Shown: positions 54,267-64,000 of the stretch, piece by piece
How the letters are laid out: each line of letters begins with the position of its first letter
Position numbering within the stretch: position 1 is the stretch's first letter
Assembly (NCBI RefSeq): GCF_932526225.1
Contig: NC_064034.1
Coordinates: 12,598,887-12,662,886, forward strand
Length of the DNA stretch: 64,000 nucleotides
Direction: 5' to 3'
From: Nematostella vectensis
Taxonomy: Eukaryota; Cnidaria; Anthozoa; Actiniaria; Edwardsiidae
Translations under genes and position numbers: made by a program
The notes under the pieces: generated by a model
What the model was told of the DNA's origin: nothing
Database searches by the model: none
What the model saw: only the letters and a program-made list of their open reading frames with translations

Positions 54267-56802
54267 GTTGTAGGAAAAAAGAAAACAGACCATGTTATAC
54301 TAAACAGAGCGCATTCAGAAAAAGTCGTTGTTTAACAGGGTAAGTGGAATATTTTAACCCCTTTTCTATGCTTAACCTTTTTTTTACTTTTCTCATTAAA
54401 AAAATCTGGACATGAATTATACGATTTTCTTCGTTGTCTTCAATTTGTCTTCAGTTTGTTATATTTTCTGGACCCCTCCGTAATACGGGCGGCTTTCTAG
54501 CAATAATTATTGTATATTTATTGCTCTCTAGTATCTATTATTTTATATTCGTATGCTTATTTCGGAAAAATTCTAAAATGTGCCGCGTAAGTAGAGGGAA
54601 TGTTTTTTAATAGTTTTCGGTAAACCAGAGACGGCCTTTTTCTTAGTCAGCGATACAAAGATTCTTTGTGATTGGAATCAACTTTAATTGGACGCGGACC
54701 TTAAGAGCGAAATTCTTTGTTTTAAAGATAAAAATTGGTCGCGAGTTTTGATTAAAGTTCAAGATAATAGAAAGGAATCTATATGCATCGATATAGATGG
54801 ATATAGATATTTTCTGGAAATTTTGTGGCCTACACAGAGGCTAGCAATCAAACAACGGCAATGGACACAAGCTTTGAGTTTTTGATTTTTTTTCTCCCAT
54901 GCTGTTACTAATATGAACAAAGTGAAGAAGACGCACTTAATATTCCCGGATAATCCAGGGTTTTTTCCCCACACAATTTTATTTACGATATTACTTTAAG
55001 CCTCTTAATCAAACTAAATTATTTGTATCCATCTTTTAGGTTTTACAATTATGAGAGCGAATGAGAACTTCTTCATTTTAGAACATTTTTCCTTGACCTC
55101 TCGTCACTTCTAAATGAATGTTAGAACTACCATACTTCTTGTGTGTTTGTATCTTGTTTCTAAATGAAGACGTTCCATTTTGGTTGATTATGTAACTGGT
55201 ATTTGCTGAATTTTTTAAGGTCTGTCTTTTAGTCATAACAAGATAATGAATGGAATCGGAGAGTCTCAGAGTGAGCCGAGAGCGTTGCTAAGTCGTCTAT
55301 CGCCGCATGACGCTCTTACACTGTGGAACCTTTTCAATATTGGTTAACAAATTTATTTCATCCTTTATCTTTTGAGACACCTTCTCTGAAAATGGCTTGT
55401 AGCTCTTTTTTTCCTGCTAAGAGATGATATCCCAAAACTATTAGGTAGGTGGATTTTTTCTTGACGTGTGTACTCTTACTTGGGCTAGGGATTATAAATT
55501 TCTATGGAAAAAGGAGAAAGAGAGAAATATCATTTTTCATTTTGGATTTATTTAATCAATGCAAAATGTCAGTTGTCAGAAGATACTTAGAAAACACACT
55601 TTAGTATACGGACATCGCTTCATATCACTTGAAAATCATATTGTATAGCACCTTATTCTCTTATGCGGTCGAAATTTAAGTGATTTAAGGTTTTATTCTC
55701 TGATTGTGGGCTAGTTGATTTATTTGTCTGTCGCTTTTTACTTATTTTCACTGTTATCATAAAAAATCTACTTTACTGTATAGTAACTAACTCATGTACT
55801 AAGTGATGTTTTCAAACCCATTATATCCAAGAAAAGCTGCCAAACTTTCTTGTGTTAATACACCCGATAAAATTGCTGTTGAATTATTTAGAACTTAATT
55901 CAATCGTGATTTCTAAACAGTACGATTATATGAATGTCAGAGCTGACTTAATGTCGCGGGAAGATCTAAATCTAGCACAGAGAAACGACCACGCGGCATA
56001 TTGTCTGCCATAAACGAGTAAACCTCATCTGCAAACTAAGACTGTTTATCAAATTTGCCAAAAAGCTCAACAATTTCTCCAATTAAGATGATAGCTTTGA
56101 TTGGCCAGTTCCAAATTTGTCTAATAACCCTCAAGGATCTCAAAGTAATCACTAATCTTTTTACTTGTGTTGGGAATACAATGAGGGGATTTGTATAAGA
56201 ACTAATCGCAATTCTGTGAAGGAACTTTGCCCCAATATCGCTGTTTGGTATTTGTAGGAAATCACGCATCTATAAAGAACAAACACTACTCATAATGATG
56301 TTGAGTTATTACTTTAAAATCTTTGCATTATTAATGGTTTCGCCTTGTTTAGAAAAGCCCAAATAGCCCCTATTGGCGCTATACTTAATGCCTTCTGGAT
56401 CTGTTGAATTCACCTCTAAGGCAGTGATCTAACGGGTCGGATATTATACGTATTGTGGACTCACGGCGTGTCGCAGTGGTTGGTCCCTTAGCTAGATCTG
56501 TTAACATAACTCGAAACTTAGTAGCAGACCTGGGGTAAAACACTATGTCGTGTTGATAGAATCTGTTTGTCATTACCATCACTCAAACAAAACACTTCCA
56601 CCAGTCTTTAAAGATTTCTCGAGCAGATTTATAACCCAGGTGGCGGGTTGAATAGGGTTGTTTTTTTGTTCTGTTTCTTTATTGTAAAGAGCAAGGAGAT
56701 GGTTCGGTAAGAAATGTATTCCGTAGTGTAGGTATCGCGTCGGTTTTGATTATTGTTTTCCTAGTTTAATCCGTTGTGTCACCTTTTCTTAATTATAGGA
56801 CT

Positions 56803-56924
56803 ATGACAAGACGCGAGAACGAACAGCGAAGGAGGTGACTCATTCGAGCGCGTGCAACATAGTCATCTGTCTCACTCTAGAGCACTCCTACTAATCAGCA
56901 TCGCAAATGAAGATAACCAACTAA
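56803..56924 (+). promoter_or_regulatory. Two upstream ORFs in the GPCR leader
   Basis: ATG at 56803-56805 opens an ORF ending in TGA at 56836-56838. ATG at 56907-56909 opens one ending in TAA at 56922-56924, 22 nt before the main ATG. The predicted first exon has a further ATG (54292) with a stop three codons on. If transcribed, these may damp translation of the receptor. Confidence 0.5.
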
Positions 56925-56946
56925 GGCTTTAACTTCTGCATCATCT

Positions 56947-59055
56947 ATGGAACTTCGTAGTAATTCCACGAATAGTTCAAACACTGCCACTGGGTTGTAC
57001 ATAGAGCCACAACCGCTACGCTGGACACTGCGTCTTATTTTTATCATTGTTTTTCTCGTGGGCTCTGTTGGGAACTTGGTGGTTTGCATGGCGGTGATTC
57101 GCCGGAAAAGATCGCGAACGAGTAACAACATCTTCACGTTCAACCTTGCTCTGTCGGATCTCCTGACCGTACTTATCTACGTCCCCACTCAGATGGCGGC
57201 GTTCGAGAACGACCACAATTGGCCATTTGGAAACTTCGTGTGTCAACTTGCGTACGTGATAATTCCGGTGTGCTTGTCCGCGTCAATCGCGACCCTATTG
57301 GCGATCACGACAGATCGGTACCGCGCAATCGCCTACCCTATGCGGCCCAGGCTCAGCGGCAAGCACGTTCGGGCCATACTGGTTGCTATATGGACTGTGT
57401 CCATCATCACTGCGTTACCGCTGATGTTTGTAGCGCGTGAGGTACGTCCGGCACCCAGACAGGTCTACTGCGACGAGGTTTGGCCCGAAGGGCCTTACAG
57501 TCGTGTCTACTGGATTGCTATTTTTGTCATTCAGTACATCTTGCCGCTCGGAATGATCTGCGCACTTGCGATGCTTATTGCGCTAAAAGTTCGCAGGAAC
57601 TCCTTGAAAATGATCGAAAAAAGCTCGCACGTTTTAGCTGCGGCGGTCCGACAAAGAATGAAACAGACCTCCAAAATCACTAACATGTTGATAGCTCTAG
57701 TTATTCTCTACGCAATCTGTATGTTACCTCAACATGTGGTCTATCTCTGCATGGTGTACGGAGATCTACTGCAGTTCAAATACAGAGTCTATGTTTTGCG
57801 ATTTGCTAACGTGTTCCCGATGGCAAATAGCGCGCTCAATCCGATCGCATATGGGACCCTTAATAAGGAATTCAAGATGGTGTTTAAAAAGTTCTTCAAG
57901 TGTCAATGTCATCGTATTCCGATAGACGATGAGTCGCAAATCGACGGTCGGTTCTCACGAAGCAGGAGGTTCCGCTTGGCAGTGTATCGACATATCGACG
58001 GTGAGGGCAACTCTGTGCTGGAGTACGGTAGAAAATGGCGGAGGAAATCCAGTGCTTCGTCCGTACGTGGTAACGGAAGTGCCAGACATCATAATGGTGG
58101 AACGTTTAGAGCGAGGAAGAGCAGTACGATCGCTGGTTTGAAGGGCAACTTCTTGAGTGATAATGGTGGTTACATGTTGCCTAACGGTCACACTACGGAA
58201 AAGAGATCTGGCGAATCTGCGCGGTCTGTAGATCACTCTGGTTCGCACTCGGGGATAAGCGAGGTATCATTTGTCCAAAAACAGGTTCCTGCAGACGATG
58301 ACGAGAAGAAAAAACCTTTACGGAAAAGTAAGATTGAGGGTTGCGTGGCGAAGGTGAACTCACATATTTCTACCAGCAAATCGGGAGAAACTTCAGGGGA
58401 GTGTTTAAAAAAGGTTACGATGGGGCATAAAACAAATTTGGATGTGAGTAAATTAGAAAATATGGCAGAAGGTGAAGAGACTGAGCGAGATGGATGTTCA
58501 TTCGTGAGTTTGAGCAGCTCACTAGAGTGGGATCCCATGCTCATTGGATGCTTGCAAAAAGAGCCCGCCCAACAAGGGCTGCACCATTCTAAAATAGATA
58601 ACCTTCCTTATCACTGGACCACTAACAACTTACAATCATTGCTTTTACCTTCGACTAACACATACGATCCCGTCGATAATTTCCACACACTTCTTTTGTC
58701 CGTCGACAACGACAATTCCTGTGCAATATCTAGTTATGATAGCTCTTTTAACCCTGGAACAGAGCCCTGCCCTGCCTTTAGTAGCGCAACGTCCTCCAGT
58801 AGAGAGAAAACAAGTAATTCAAAGCACTGTGACGCCCTAGAAGTTGATTCGGGGTTCGGCGCTGATCCGTGCTGGTTTACAAACAACACTTTGAGTGAGA
58901 AGTGTCTAAAAGATACCCCTACCGAGGGATTCAAGGGAATATCAGCGGAGGTTCCTGACACCCCTGCTACGCCATCCCAACCCATGGCGACGCACGGAAG
59001 ACTCGAGACCATGTTTTTTAAGTGCATGAGTCCTGCCAGAGAAACGACAGTATAA
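56947..59055 (+). CDS. Class A (rhodopsin-like) GPCR, probable neuropeptide receptor, 702 aa, single coding exon
   Basis: The short N-terminus carries N-glycosylation sites (NST, NSS). Seven membrane spans follow: TM1 with GN (N43), TM2 LALSD (D71), conserved Cys 99 and Cys 175, DRY at 123-125, Trp 149, TM5 Pro 200, TM6 Pro 261, TM7 NPIAY 298-302. TM6 has CMLP instead of CWxP. FKCQC at 317-321 could be palmitoylated. Loop and TM5 features (WPFG in ECL1, WPEGPYSRVYW before TM5) resemble NPY/NPFF/RFamide-type peptide receptors, but the ligand cannot be assigned. About 380 residues after TM7 form a Ser-, Asp- and Asn-rich tail far longer than usual, with many possible kinase sites. A 5'UTR intron is likely. 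The start is the first in-frame ATG before the TM core. Confidence 0.95.
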   Translation: MELRSNSTNSSNTATGLYIEPQPLRWTLRLIFIIVFLVGSVGNLVVCMAVIRRKRSRTSNNIFTFNLALSDLLTVLIYVPTQMAAFENDHNWPFGNFVCQLAYVIIPVCLSASIATLLAITTDRYRAIAYPMRPRLSGKHVRAILVAIWTVSIITALPLMFVAREVRPAPRQVYCDEVWPEGPYSRVYWIAIFVIQYILPLGMICALAMLIALKVRRNSLKMIEKSSHVLAAAVRQRMKQTSKITNMLIALVILYAICMLPQHVVYLCMVYGDLLQFKYRVYVLRFANVFPMANSALNPIAYGTLNKEFKMVFKKFFKCQCHRIPIDDESQIDGRFSRSRRFRLAVYRHIDGEGNSVLEYGRKWRRKSSASSVRGNGSARHHNGGTFRARKSSTIAGLKGNFLSDNGGYMLPNGHTTEKRSGESARSVDHSGSHSGISEVSFVQKQVPADDDEKKKPLRKSKIEGCVAKVNSHISTSKSGETSGECLKKVTMGHKTNLDVSKLENMAEGEETERDGCSFVSLSSSLEWDPMLIGCLQKEPAQQGLHHSKIDNLPYHWTTNNLQSLLLPSTNTYDPVDNFHTLLLSVDNDNSCAISSYDSSFNPGTEPCPAFSSATSSSREKTSNSKHCDALEVDSGFGADPCWFTNNTLSEKCLKDTPTEGFKGISAEVPDTPATPSQPMATHGRLETMFFKCMSPARETTV

Positions 59056-59296
59056 AAGGCCGTTATTATCGAACAACACAACTCACCGCGAAAAATATTC
59101 GGGCAGGAAATCTAATCTGTTAACTTCCGTCATATATTATTTGATTGGTTTCTTCCCGCTATATGGTAATGCGCTGCGCATTGCAAGTGAATGGTAATAA
59201 TTTTGAAACCTCTTTGTGAATATGCCTTCTTTTCCTTCCCGCTCCTAGCGCCCCCCCCCCCCCCCCCCTACCCCCCTTCCCCATTTCCATTATTTC

Positions 59297-59302
59297 AATA
59301 AA
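59297..59302 (+). terminator. Poly(A) signal of the GPCR gene
   Basis: AATAAA about 240 nt after the stop, just beyond a C tract at about 59251-59277. Confidence 0.6.
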
Positions 59303-60270
59303 AAATAAACGTCTATAAACTAAAGCTAAACGTCGTAACACGCATTTTATTTGCGCGAATAGTAAGGCGAGCCGATTTCTTTCTTGGTCCTTCTCTCTGC
59401 CGAAATCCCTCAGAATTGCCCTTATAATACATCGTCTATCATTTTTTTTTCACATTCCCTTTTCATCGATTTTATTTCATAACGCAGCTGTGTTGCTTAG
59501 GTTTTACTAAAGTTATAAGCAAAATTTCAAGTGTTTTGTACACTGGGTCTTAAGGTTCGTGATCCTTTGAGCTAGATAAAACCGTGGTATTTATTTACAT
59601 TTTTGACATATAGCTCTGCCTACGATAATGTAGGTAGTACATTTAACATCAAAGTGCCGTCATAAGTGCTACCATACTTATGGACCTTTTCCGAGTTCGA
59701 AAATGTTTTTTTCAGCATTTAGGGCGACCGCAAATGGAAAACATCAAAATAATCAATTCAATCTATGTATTCATGAAAAAACGTATGCATTGGCGCTTTT
59801 AGCGAGATATTAGCTGCTTGTGGCTTCATATATTGCAGCAGCATCACAGGCACTTGAAAGCCTTTTAGGTCGAACTGGAGAAGAGAGTACCTAATGAAAG
59901 TAGGCCCCAAAAAACTCACCATTTACAGTATTCTGGGCCATACATACCCGAGGTTGACTGTATTCTATTATCCTGTGCATTCCCAGAATTCGAGACCCAT
60001 TTTCTGAGCAGGTTGCGTGCGGGCCTGCATCCAAATACTTTTTTGCCTCCACCTAGATCCGCTATAAAGACTATGACGTTTATTTATCCTTTGCGAAGGT
60101 ATTAACTGTTAATTGTTCATACTAAAAACAAGACATTTTGGGGGCGCTACCAATAAATAATTAAGACACCTTTAAAAGTGTGTAATCATGGAAGCAAACG
60201 AGAAAGCGGGAAAGTGAATTTAAAAAAAAATGCCTAAGGCCTACGGCTCATGGATAATACAACGTTTGAA
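59303..60270. other. Spacer between the GPCR and the CXorf65-like gene
   Basis: AT-rich with no feature recognised apart from the inverted repeat that starts near 60270. Confidence 0.5.
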
Positions 60271-60472
60271 CTTAGCCTAAAGCGTCTAGCGGACGCCCCT
60301 TACAGCCAAATTCGTTGTTGCGCGACATCAACGAATTCAAAATCCTTGTCTCGTTTGGGAATAGCGCGTAGTCAGACACAAGCTTTGGGAAGAAAGAAAT
60401 TTTTGATTCTGGGAGGTCGCGCAACAACGAATTTGGCTATAAAAGGGCACCTGAATGTTCTAGCGTCCAGAT
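60270..60472. mobile_element. Short inverted-repeat (MITE-like) element
   Basis: AGCCAAATTCGTTGTTGCGC at about 60304 has a perfect reverse complement at about 60420-60440; the perfect arm is about 23 bp. Weaker outward pairing extends to AGCGTCTAGCGGACG / CTAGCGTCC. No coding capacity. Confidence 0.7.
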
Positions 60473-60898
60473 AGCCAGCATCTTCTCTATATGTAGATAC
60501 ATATAAGTATATGCCCCTGGTGCGGATTTAGCTTTTTGCTGAAGGGAGGGTTTGATAGTGGCTCACGCAGACACAAATTCCTATTTTAGATGGCACTTTT
60601 TTTCAATAAAACACTCACCAGTTAGAGTGTTAGGGAGTGATAAAAAGGGAAACTGCTGTAGCAGAATAGGTAGGTAAAACTATCAAATTTAAAAAAAAGG
60701 ATCCGTAAAGGAAAGTGGGCGAGTTTTACACTGCATCATGGGTAGGCTGAGTGGCCTTCTTTAAATCTCCATGCTTATGCAAAAGTATTTAAGTGTTCTT
60801 TTTTATCAGAGGGAGCACTGGTGGTGGCTTGAGCCAATGCAGGGTCAGTCCGCAGTCAGTCAGATAATCCCCCCGAATATTCGTGACCAAAATAGGCT

Positions 60899-62913
60899 CT
60901 ATCTTTTGCTTGTGCTTATTTTTCTACTTGTTTTGGTTGACGGACTTTTGAGGTTTGATAAAGATCCTCCGACCATGGATGGCTTTTTTCCAGTCTTGGG
61001 ACTTCCCCCTCGACGCGTGTGCTTTGATGATCTACCGCTGACCTCTAGCATGTCAGTCGGCATTCTGGACAAGCTTTCTGTAAAGGCAACAGCAACCACG
61101 TGATATGACAATGATTGAATGAAGAAAGGATTTGAGGAGCTCTGTGAAATAGAGTCGCCACGATCACATCCGCTTCAGATATTACAAAACGGGGGGTCCA
61201 CAATTTACTAGTCAATGTAGATACGAAATGCTCCAAGCAGTTCACAATTATGAGTGTGGGTGTCACAGGATGATACACCCACAGCGGGCGACCATCCTCG
61301 TCAACGTGCCAGCGGTTCCTTTACGTCACCCTAAACATGCTACTGCAATGATTTGAATAAGCCCCTGGAGCTCTTATTTGATTTTTCTGGTTTTCAATCT
61401 CAATGTGTTAAGTATTTACACCATTCGAGTACTGTTGTTTTTTATATACCGTTAGATACCTATCGGGGACACAGCCACGCCCCTACTGGTTGTTTCCTTG
61501 TAATTTTTGAAAATATTGGGGGGGAGGCACGTGCCCCAAGTGCCCCACCTGCTACGGCCCTGCGTTGGCATGAACCGCTAAGGCCTTTGCTCTACCTACC
61601 TAAGAACTCTGACGTCACGTAATCGGAATCTCTCAAGAGTGGTGTGTAAATAGGTCTCTCGACTCCTTCAATTTCTAAGAACAACAAAATGGAAATTAGA
61701 CGTTGCAGACAGAAGTCCGAAATAAGCCATAAGAATACTTACTCTCAACGCGAACTAGAATGAAAGTCTCCCTTCCCTTTAGGAAATCAGTTGCATTACT
61801 TGACTGATTATCGGCGAGGTTTTGCACAGACCCGTTCACGTCAGATAAATCCACGAGGACTGAAATCATGAAAATGTGTTGTGGTTAGTAGAGGATGGTA
61901 ATTGGAGAGCATCAGTGCCCCCCTCTTCTTCTGAATGTGGCTGATGAGAGTAATGACGTCACAGGAAACAATCTCATTGTTCTGTTTGTGGGCTCCAGAC
62001 CCCAAGCTGCCTTGGTTCATTTTCTTGCACAGGTATCGCCTTGGACTATACTGGTGAATAAGGTGCCTTACCTTCCTCTGTGCACTTGCACCGTCGCTTG
62101 ATGTCGTCAAGCAGGTGGAGAATCCGGCAGTTTGGGTTAAACAGCGCCTCCTCCGCCTCTAGATATAAGTAGATCACGCTATCAGTTTCTAAATACAAAA
62201 TCCCTTACACTCCTCCACCCACCGCTACTTTCCATCCACTGAAGCCAACACATTTTTCATAAAGCAACTTTTTTTCAAAGTGAAACGGTTAACTGAGTTT
62301 TCGAGGATCCTTATCTTAAGATCCCGGATGCATCAGTCATCATTTAAATCCACATACATGTACGGATGTACGTCCGATGCCAAACGATCGGTCCCTTATA
62401 ATACTATTGGTATTCTCAAGTTTGATTCGTAGGCCGAAAGGGACTCAGGTCCACTATTCTGGATCAAGAGGGACGTATAAACAGATAAATGGGCTTTTTT
62501 TTTCTTCTGATAAACCTTTACGCCTCGAAAAAGCGCTATCAAAAAGGTGCACGTACAGTATATGTTAAAATTTAATGCAATTTTTAATTAGATATACCGC
62601 ATATTTTATATCGTGAGAATAAACATTTCTTGTCAAAAATGTATTCAAGAATTCGATCCTTTATCAAACCGGAGATTTATCATAAGTGTTACTCCATAAG
62701 ATAGCGAGAATTTTTAAAAGTCGGCTTTATCTTATTCTCACACACAAATAAAAAAAGCTTAACTAATCTCATCGGAAAAATCAACTCCAATGCATTAAAT
62801 ATTCTAATACCTAGTATCCCTTCAATTACACAAATCAAAACTAACTAAAACTAATCAGAGAAGCATTAAACAAAATTATTATACTTACCGCCGTATTTTA
62901 CGGTGATAAACAT
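60899..62913 (-). CDS. CXorf65-like: CXorf65-family protein, 160 aa, 5 exons
   Basis: Exons in coding order: 62889-62913, 62072-62158, 61743-61859, 61600-61674, 60899-61077 (483 nt). All introns are GT-AG, all phase 1. The protein begins MFITVKYG, then LFNPNCRILHLLDDIKRRC, VDLSDVNGSV, FILVRVE, YTPLL, and ends in a Ser/Lys/Arg-rich tail (SPKTGKKPS, STKTSRKISTSKR). The N-terminal MFI-V-xG, xNPNCR..xLL..IK..C, (I/V)DL.D..G and LVxVE segments fit the small uncharacterised CXorf65 family as I remember it. Function is unknown. The exon chain is strongly supported by frame; the family name rests on recalled motif similarity. The ORF on the plus strand at 60771-61103 is the antisense of its last exon. 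Confidence 0.75.
61446..61560 (+). repeat. Dispersed repeat, copy 2
   Basis: Related to 26042-26160, same orientation. It lies in the last intron of the CXorf65-like gene and ends near GGGGAGGCACGTGCCCC. Confidence 0.7.
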
Positions 62914-64000
62914 GGCTAAGTATTATCTGTAAGAATTGGTTTCGGTTAGTTTTGAGTGTCAACGCCGTCGCGTTTCCTAGTCAACATTGCTATGTATGCA
63001 ACAATCAACTGAATACAAATCACAATTGCAAGGCTTTTGGAGACTGCTAACAATGTAAACACTTTTAGCCAACTAACCTTATTTATGGCGGGACCGCAAA
63101 TGCTCGGCAGCCTCTTAAGAGACAAAATCACATATATATCTAGAGCAATTTTAAAAGTTTTACAAATACTGTAGCGTCCATTCGTCCAGGGTGTCATATG
63201 ATATGTTTGCTTTTGAAAAAAAAAAAACTTTTTTTTGCTGTCCACCTCCTAACATGCCCTTATCTACACCCCTCTCAGATGACCATCGACAACAAACAAA
63301 ACAATTGGATTTAATTACCGAATTCATTTTCAACTTATTGTCCGTGTACTGTTTTCGACTAAAATAGACGTCACCCAAGATGGATTGTTCACAAAGCGTA
63401 TGTAATAGCGAATATAATAGAGAATATATCAATGGTTCGAAGTGAACCTTTGACTTTGACGGGGATTGGCGCAGAAATTTTAGATGGGCCCCGACAACTC
63501 GGGTAACTCGACCTCCACCCCTCCCCCCCCCTTTAATAAGTGGTTTCTATTTCTGTAGCGGGTCCGACTAAGACGGGCTTTACTATACGTATGTGTAAGC
63601 ATGTCTTCTGGTCCTTATTCTATCAACTCTGCTAGAAATCTGGCATATACACAGAGCAATATACACAAATTCCAAATATATATATATATATGCATTATAT
63701 TATATATTTTCTTGATGGCCAATTTTGAATTAATAAATATTGTTGAGTTCATGTGTAATTGCCTTTCGCTAGAATTTGACAGTGGATTCATTTTTTGTGG
63801 TGATTGGGTGAGAGGCTAATTTCAGAATTAGTGCTGCCTAGACAACACAGGATAGGGCTTTTTGGCTGTGTTGTTTCAAAATTCAAAAATGCAAAATAAA
63901 CACAACAAAAGATGAATATGCTCAGGCATCAGTCAAAAGCCAAACAAATCAGTTCCAGGTCATACAGACCCAGAATAGCAGTGTAAACATAGACATAGAC
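62914..64000. other. Right-hand end, no gene recognised
   Basis: AT-rich DNA with a TA dinucleotide tract near 63678-63705 and small ORFs lacking motifs. It may include the promoter of the CXorf65-like gene at its left edge. Confidence 0.5.

Noticed and set aside
60771-61103. 110-codon plus-strand ORF with a hydrophobic stretch
   Set aside because: Antisense to the last exon of the CXorf65-like gene, which has consistent splice phases.
1-64000. tRNA, rRNA or other structured RNA genes
   Set aside because: No B-box-like GGTTCGAATCC with matching A-box and no rRNA core motifs were noticed; a tRNAscan/Infernal run would be decisive.

Overview
The window is metazoan nuclear DNA: multi-exon genes with GT-AG introns, an LDL-receptor-family gene, BRIX1, PLGRKT, a class A GPCR and many foldback and LTR transposons. 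The compact spliced genes, AT-rich introns and divergence from vertebrate proteins fit an invertebrate, most likely an anthozoan cnidarian. That organism call is an inference; nothing in the window proves it. All splice models below were read by eye from GT/AG sites, and the total coding length of every spliced gene is divisible by three.

Layout. 1-5.6 kb: a decayed Gypsy-type element (+), running off the left edge and followed by an array of about 50 copies of a ~32-bp minisatellite (5.64-7.34 kb). 8.8-23.4 kb (-): a 17-exon, 910-residue VLDLR/LRP8-type receptor with signal peptide, 8 LDL-A, 2 EGF, a six-bladed YWTD propeller, EGF, stalk, membrane span and an NxxY tail. One of its introns holds a complete, apparently very recent Gypsy-type retrotransposon (11.86-16.25 kb, identical 132-bp LTRs, one intact gag-pol ORF). 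Its target duplication is exactly the first five bases of the intron. 27.0-32.05 kb (-): a nine-exon tandem paralogue of the ligand-binding half of that receptor, with signal peptide and eight LDL-A modules, then a stop and a poly(A) signal, predicting a secreted 355-residue LDL-A protein. The two genes share a 55-bp promoter block. 34.0-38.1 kb (-): BRIX1 (12 exons), for ribosome biogenesis. 41.1-43.5 kb (+): PLGRKT (4 exons). 43.5-54.2 kb: no gene recognised. 54.26-59.3 kb (+): a GPCR of 702 residues in a single coding exon, with a probable upstream 5'UTR exon, TATA box and short uORFs. 60.9-62.9 kb (-): a five-exon CXorf65-like gene. At least seven inverted-repeat (MITE-like or foldback) elements lie in introns and spacers.

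The most unusual part is the 8.8-32.3 kb receptor locus. It combines a membrane receptor and a predicted secreted ligand-binding paralogue under similar promoters, symmetric 1-1 exons that would allow in-frame chimeric splicing, a tandem array of 27-bp repeats carrying a 5' splice site, and a retrotransposon that recreated the splice donor it hit.
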